DNA from: Hymenobacter duratus
GTDB lineage: Bacteria; Bacteroidota; Bacteroidia; Cytophagales; Hymenobacteraceae
Assembly: GCF_014698995.1 (NCBI RefSeq)
Contig: NZ_JACWZZ010000002.1
Location: forward strand, 310,001-374,000
Length of the DNA: 64,000 nt
Direction of reading: 5' to 3'
Shown one piece after another: positions 60,682-64,000 of the stretch. Numbering within the stretch: position 1 is the stretch's first letter; every line of letters starts with the position of its first letter. The notes under the pieces are model-generated. The model did not search any database, was not told the DNA's origin, and worked only from the letters and a program-made list of their open reading frames with translations. Both the position numbers and the translations under genes were made by a program.

Positions 60682-62104
60682 CTTCGTAGGTAACGCCGCC
60701 AACGCCGCCGGTCCGGTGGTAGTCATTCGGGGCCGGGGCCGGGTATCGGCGCTGGGCCTGGAGCCGACGCCCCCGCTCGAAGCCGCCTCGCCCTTCACGC
60801 CCCACGCCACCGGCGTACCCGTGGCCGCCCTGCCCGCCGCCACCGAAGCTGCTGTAGCTACCCTGCGCCGTAGCCAGTCTGCCTTTCGCCAGCTCGACCG
60901 GACCGTGCTGCTGGCCCTGCTGGCCGCCCGCCAGGCTACCGCCGCCGCCGGCTGGCTCCCGCAACCCGACACCCACGCCCCGCAGCCTGCCAGACATCTC
61001 CCGCACCTTGACACTTGTCTCCCGCAGCCTGCCACTTATCTCCCGCAGCTTGACAGTCATTCCCCGCAGCCTGCCACTTATCTCCCGCAAGCTGACAGAC
61101 GTTTCCCGCAGCCTGACAGCTATTCCCCGCAGCTTGACAGTATCCTCCCACTGTTCGACAGCCAACCGCCCACAATTGACAACCAGCAAACAACTCACTT
61201 AGCCGTGAGCATCGGCAGCAGCCGGGGCGCCACGGGGCGGCTGGAGGAGTTTCACGCTGGGTTTCTGGCCGAGGGCAGCGTGCCGGTAGCCGCTTCGCCG
61301 CTTACCACGCTGGGCAACGTAGCCAGTTGGGTGGCCTACGATGCCGGCCAGCAAGGCGGCGCGGCGCTCAGCCATTCCAGCACCTGTAGCAGCGCGTTTC
61401 AGGCCTTGGGCAACGCGCTGGCCTGGCTGAAAGCCGGCATGGCCACCCGGTTTCTGGCCGGCGGCACCGAAGCCCCGCTCACCGATTTCACCCTGGCCCA
61501 GATGCGCGCCATTGGCATCTACTCGCCCCTGCCCGCCGCCGACTGGCCCTGCCGGCCCGGCGCGGGCCGACCTTCCACCTTCGTGCTGGGCGAAGGCGCG
61601 GCCGTGTTTGCCCTGGAACAGCTTTCCGCCGCCCAGGCCACCGCCGAAACCAGCCCACTGCTGGTGCTGGCCGGCGTGGGCTTCGGCTTCGAGGCCATCG
61701 GCAGCAAAACCGGCCTCTCGCCCGAGGGCCGGCACTTCCAGCAAGCCATCCAGCAGGCACTGGCGCAGTCTGGTGTAGGCCCGGCCGACATCGACGCGGT
61801 GGTGCTGCACAGCCCCGGCACCCCCGCCGGCGACGCCGCCGAACGGGCCGCCTTACGTGCTATCTTCGGCCCGGAGCTGCCGCTACTGCTCTCCAACAAA
61901 TGGCTGCTGGGCCACACGCTGGGCGCCTCTGCCGCGCTCAGTCTCGATTTCGCCTGCCACGTGCTGGAAACCCAACAGTGGCCGGCCGCCCCCTTCGCCA
62001 CCGATCTGGCATCGGCAGTTGACAAGCCCATCCGGCGTATTCTGGTGAATGCTGCCGGCTTCGGCGGCAACGCAGCCAGCGTAGTGGTGGAGCTGAGAGG
62101 ATAA
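60674..62104 (+). CDS. Beta-ketoacyl synthase with repeat insertion, coupled to bioA
   Basis: The 476-residue protein is a thiolase-fold KAS. It has SRGATGRLEEFH, SHSSTCSSAFQALGNAL with the active Cys238, VLHSPGTPAGDAAE (first His) and NKWLLGHTLGASAA (second His), so the Cys-His-His triad is intact. It overlaps bioA by 8 bp, suggesting a role with biotin, such as making the pimeloyl precursor. Residues 95-164 are ten 7-residue repeats (pattern LPQPATY/LPQLDSH), placed between the N-terminal alpha region and the SIGSSRG motif. The reading frame is open throughout. Natural product KAS is also possible. Confidence 0.9.
   Translation: MTNFVGNAANAAGPVVVIRGRGRVSALGLEPTPPLEAASPFTPHATGVPVAALPAATEAAVATLRRSQSAFRQLDRTVLLALLAARQATAAAGWLPQPDTHAPQPARHLPHLDTCLPQPATYLPQLDSHSPQPATYLPQADRRFPQPDSYSPQLDSILPLFDSQPPTIDNQQTTHLAVSIGSSRGATGRLEEFHAGFLAEGSVPVAASPLTTLGNVASWVAYDAGQQGGAALSHSSTCSSAFQALGNALAWLKAGMATRFLAGGTEAPLTDFTLAQMRAIGIYSPLPAADWPCRPGAGRPSTFVLGEGAAVFALEQLSAAQATAETSPLLVLAGVGFGFEAIGSKTGLSPEGRHFQQAIQQALAQSGVGPADIDAVVLHSPGTPAGDAAERAALRAIFGPELPLLLSNKWLLGHTLGASAALSLDFACHVLETQQWPAAPFATDLASAVDKPIRRILVNAAGFGGNAASVVVELRG
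60956..61165. repeat. Ten tandem 21-bp repeats within ketoacyl synthase gene
   Basis: Ten consecutive 21-bp units with consensus CTCCCGCAGCCTGACACTTAT-like order (units vary) lie in frame with the host gene. The encoded heptads read L/S/F-P-Q-P/L-A/D-T/S-Y/H. Unit similarity is high for units 4 to 9 and lower at the ends, suggesting expansion from within. Confidence 0.92.
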
Positions 62105-62112
62105 AGCGTAAG

Positions 62113-62335
62113 AACGTCATTCCGAGCTTGCCGAGGAATCTCGCGTGCTGACGTTGCCAAACCAGCTATCATGCTTGATCTGGCGTCCGCGCAGCCGAAG
62201 CATCTCTCCCGCTTCGCCTGAACGATTCACTAGTCCAGGGTTTAAACCCTGGGCTACGGAGCGGTTCTCGTCACAACGTCAGCACGCGAGATTCCTCGGC
62301 TGCGGCTCCGCCTTCGCTCGGAATGACGGTCTTAT
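62113..62335. repeat. Composite palindromic repeat, copy 3 (inverted relative to copy 1)
   Basis: Ends read AACGTCATTCCGAGC and the complement GCTCGGAATGACG. The centre holds CCAGGGTTTAAACCCTGG (62235-62252), and 62216-62274 is the near-exact reverse complement of 21194-21252. The whole lies between the ketoacyl synthase and the M28 peptidase genes and fills almost all of that 304-bp gap. Confidence 0.82.
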
Positions 62336-62408
62336 TGCGCTACTTCCCCGCCCCGCAACACTGGCGGCAATCCTGCGTCTATAGCCTTCCACACCCCAAC
62401 CACCGTCT

Positions 62409-63767
62409 ATGCGTCGTTTTTTCCCTTTGCTGCTGGCCCTCGGTCTTTCTGCCCCGGCCTTGGCCCAGACCCAGCCCGCCACCACGCCCAATCCGCTTAT
62501 CCTGAAGATGGTGGAGGAAGTATCCGAAAAGAACCTGCGCGACGACATCGATAAGCTCGTAAGCTTCGGCACGCGGCACACGCTGAGCGACACCAAAAGC
62601 AAAAAGCGTGGCATCGGGGCTTCCCGCAACTGGGTGGAAGGCGAGTTCCGTAAGTACAGCAAAGCCAGCGGCGGCCGGCTCAAAGTGGAGCAGGATACGT
62701 TCACCATCAAGCCCGACGGCCGCCGCATCGACCGGCCCGTGCTGATGGCCAACGTCATGGCCACCCTCCCCGGCACCGACCCCACCGATAAGCGCGTGTT
62801 CATCGTGAGCGGCCACATCGACTCGCGGGTGTCGGACGTGATGAACGCCACCGCCGACGCGCCCGGCGCCAACGACGACGGCTCGGGCACGGTAGCCGTG
62901 ATGGAGCTGGCCCGCGTGATGAGCAAGCAGCAGTTTCCGGCCACCATCATCTTCGTGGCGGTGCAGGGCGAAGAGCAGGGTCTTTACGGCTCCACCTACC
63001 TGGCCAAACGCGCCAAAAAGGAAGGCTGGAACCTGGTGGCGATGCTCAACAACGACATCATGGGCAACTCCACCGGCCACGACCCCGAAATCAGGAACAC
63101 CACCCAGCTGCGCGTGTTCAGCGAAGGCGTGCCCGCCACCGAAACGCCCGACGAAGCCCGCGTGCGCCGCACACTGAGCAGCGAAAACGACTCACCAAGC
63201 CGCAACCTGGCCCGCTACACCCGCACCGCCTGTCAGCAATACGTGCCCGGCCACGAGGTGGTGCTGGAATATCGCCCCGACCGATTCCTGCGCGGCGGCG
63301 ACCATACGCCCTTCAACCAGCAGGGCTTCACGGCGGTCCGCTTCTCGGAGATGAACGAGGATTTCCGCCACCAGCACCAGGACCTGCGCACCGAAAACGG
63401 CGAAGAGTACGGCGACCACGCCAAGTTCATGGACTTTGCCTACCTGCGCAAAAATACCGGCGTGAACCTGGCCACCCTGGCTTCCCTGGCACTGGCCCCC
63501 GCCGCCCCCGAAAACGTGGGCGTGCTCACCGCCAAGCTGACCAACCGCACCGAACTGCAGTGGCAGGCTCCCAAAAACGGCGAAAAGCCAGCCGGCTACT
63601 ACGTGCTGATGCGCGAAACCAGCGCCCCCGAGTGGCAGCAGAAGTTCTTCGTAACCGACACCAAAGCTGACCTGCCCCACAGCAAGGACAATTTCATCTT
63701 CGGAGTGGTAAGCGTGGACGCCGAGGGCCACGAGAGCCTGCCGGTGCTGCCGAAGCCGGTGCGGTAG
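62409..63767 (+). CDS. Secreted M28-family metallopeptidase
   Basis: The 452-residue protein has a signal peptide (MRRFFPLLLALGLSAPALAQ). The M28 zinc-peptidase core shows FIVSGHIDSR, then PGANDDGSGTVAVMELARVM, VAVQGEEQGLYGSTY and MLNNDIMGN, holding the co-catalytic zinc ligands. A C-terminal domain of about 90 residues (LTNRTELQWQAPKNGEKPAGYYVLMRE) looks like fibronectin type III. It would act as an aminopeptidase at the cell surface or outside. The start is directly after the repeat region. Confidence 0.9.
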   Translation: MRRFFPLLLALGLSAPALAQTQPATTPNPLILKMVEEVSEKNLRDDIDKLVSFGTRHTLSDTKSKKRGIGASRNWVEGEFRKYSKASGGRLKVEQDTFTIKPDGRRIDRPVLMANVMATLPGTDPTDKRVFIVSGHIDSRVSDVMNATADAPGANDDGSGTVAVMELARVMSKQQFPATIIFVAVQGEEQGLYGSTYLAKRAKKEGWNLVAMLNNDIMGNSTGHDPEIRNTTQLRVFSEGVPATETPDEARVRRTLSSENDSPSRNLARYTRTACQQYVPGHEVVLEYRPDRFLRGGDHTPFNQQGFTAVRFSEMNEDFRHQHQDLRTENGEEYGDHAKFMDFAYLRKNTGVNLATLASLALAPAAPENVGVLTAKLTNRTELQWQAPKNGEKPAGYYVLMRETSAPEWQQKFFVTDTKADLPHSKDNFIFGVVSVDAEGHESLPVLPKPVR

Positions 63768-63824
63768 CGCGGCGTTGGATACATTCCGAAAAGCATTATC
63801 TGCCAGCTACCATTGATTATCCTT

Positions 63825-64000
63825 ATGCGTTGTATTTTCCGGCTCATTTTGCTGCTTCTGCTGAGCACCGGGCCTTGGCCGGTATATGCTGAGTGCGTAG
63901 AACAACGAGACATTGCCGTGTGGCCGGATGAGTATGCTGCCGCGACCATCCAGCCACGCCAGCTGTTCCTGTTTTCCGCTGGTAGCCGCACTAATGGCCG
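63825..64000 (+). CDS. Unidentified secreted protein, 3'-truncated by window edge
   Basis: From ATG 63825 an open frame runs to the window end (58 codons). It starts with a signal peptide (MRCIFRLILLLLLLSTGPW..., ending VYAEC) followed by VEQRDIAVWPDEYAAATIQP. Too short for family assignment. Located 57 bp after the M28 peptidase stop, without an obvious link. Confidence 0.55.
   Translation, partial: MRCIFRLILLLLLSTGPWPVYAECVEQRDIAVWPDEYAAATIQPRQLFLFSAGSRTNG

Noticed and set aside
60956-61165. Tandem 21-bp units considered as a CRISPR array
   Set aside because: Units abut with no spacers, are in frame with a gene and differ by point changes, so they are a minisatellite.

Overview
The window is about 64 kb of GC-rich DNA from a free-living Bacteroidota bacterium. 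Evidence is SusC/SusD transport, lipoprotein signals, a Bacteroidota-like YiaA/B protein and -7 boxes of the TAnnTTTG type. Gene content and codon use resemble Hymenobacter (Cytophagales); that assignment is inference from memory, not a search. I see no rRNA, tRNA, CRISPR array, transposase or phage gene.

Region 1 (1-23.9 kb) is a pectin utilisation locus. Twelve minus-strand genes (kduD, kduI, susC, susD, kdgF, a pectinesterase-pectate lyase fusion, uxaB, uxaA, uxaC, kdgK, a KDPG aldolase gene and an exuT-like transporter) lie head to tail from 17706 to 255. Divergent from them is a LacI-type regulator gene with a TTG start. A second minus-strand unit (21356-23695 and 19152-21083) encodes a CE12 esterase-GH28 polygalacturonase fusion and a GH105 hydrolase with an extra C-terminal domain. 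Together they cover de-esterification and cleavage of pectin, outer-membrane uptake, removal of unsaturated uronate and both routes (saturated through Uxa, unsaturated through KdgF/Kdu) to 2-keto-3-deoxygluconate, then pyruvate and glyceraldehyde-3-phosphate. A 26-bp quasi-palindrome occurs upstream of both units (17834-17859 and 23842-23867, 24 of 26 identical) and is the probable operator of the LacI-type protein.

Region 2 (24-40 kb) is mixed housekeeping and sensory genes: nicotinamidase, a methyltransferase, two BLUF blue-light proteins, an MscS channel, malate:quinone oxidoreductase, a CtlX-type hydrolase, a voltage-gated-like potassium channel with a C-terminal zinc ribbon, a cold-shock protein, and several small membrane or hypothetical proteins.

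Region 3 (40-53.8 kb) holds two histidine-degradation genes (hutU, hutG) separated by unrelated genes, a vanadium-haloperoxidase-like lipoprotein, an MBL hydrolase, YebC, a proline-iminopeptidase-like lipoprotein, an RluF-type pseudouridine synthase with a long basic tail, and hypotheticals.

Region 4 (53.9-62.1 kb) is a biotin cluster: bioB, a secreted hypothetical, bioF, a Crp/Fnr regulator with a secreted hydrolase behind an FNR-like box, bioD, bioA, and a beta-ketoacyl synthase overlapping bioA. The synthase carries an in-frame insertion of ten 21-bp repeats. Composite palindromic repeats of one family occur at 21.1, 59.0 and 62.1 kb. The window ends with an M28 peptidase and the start of an unidentified secreted protein.
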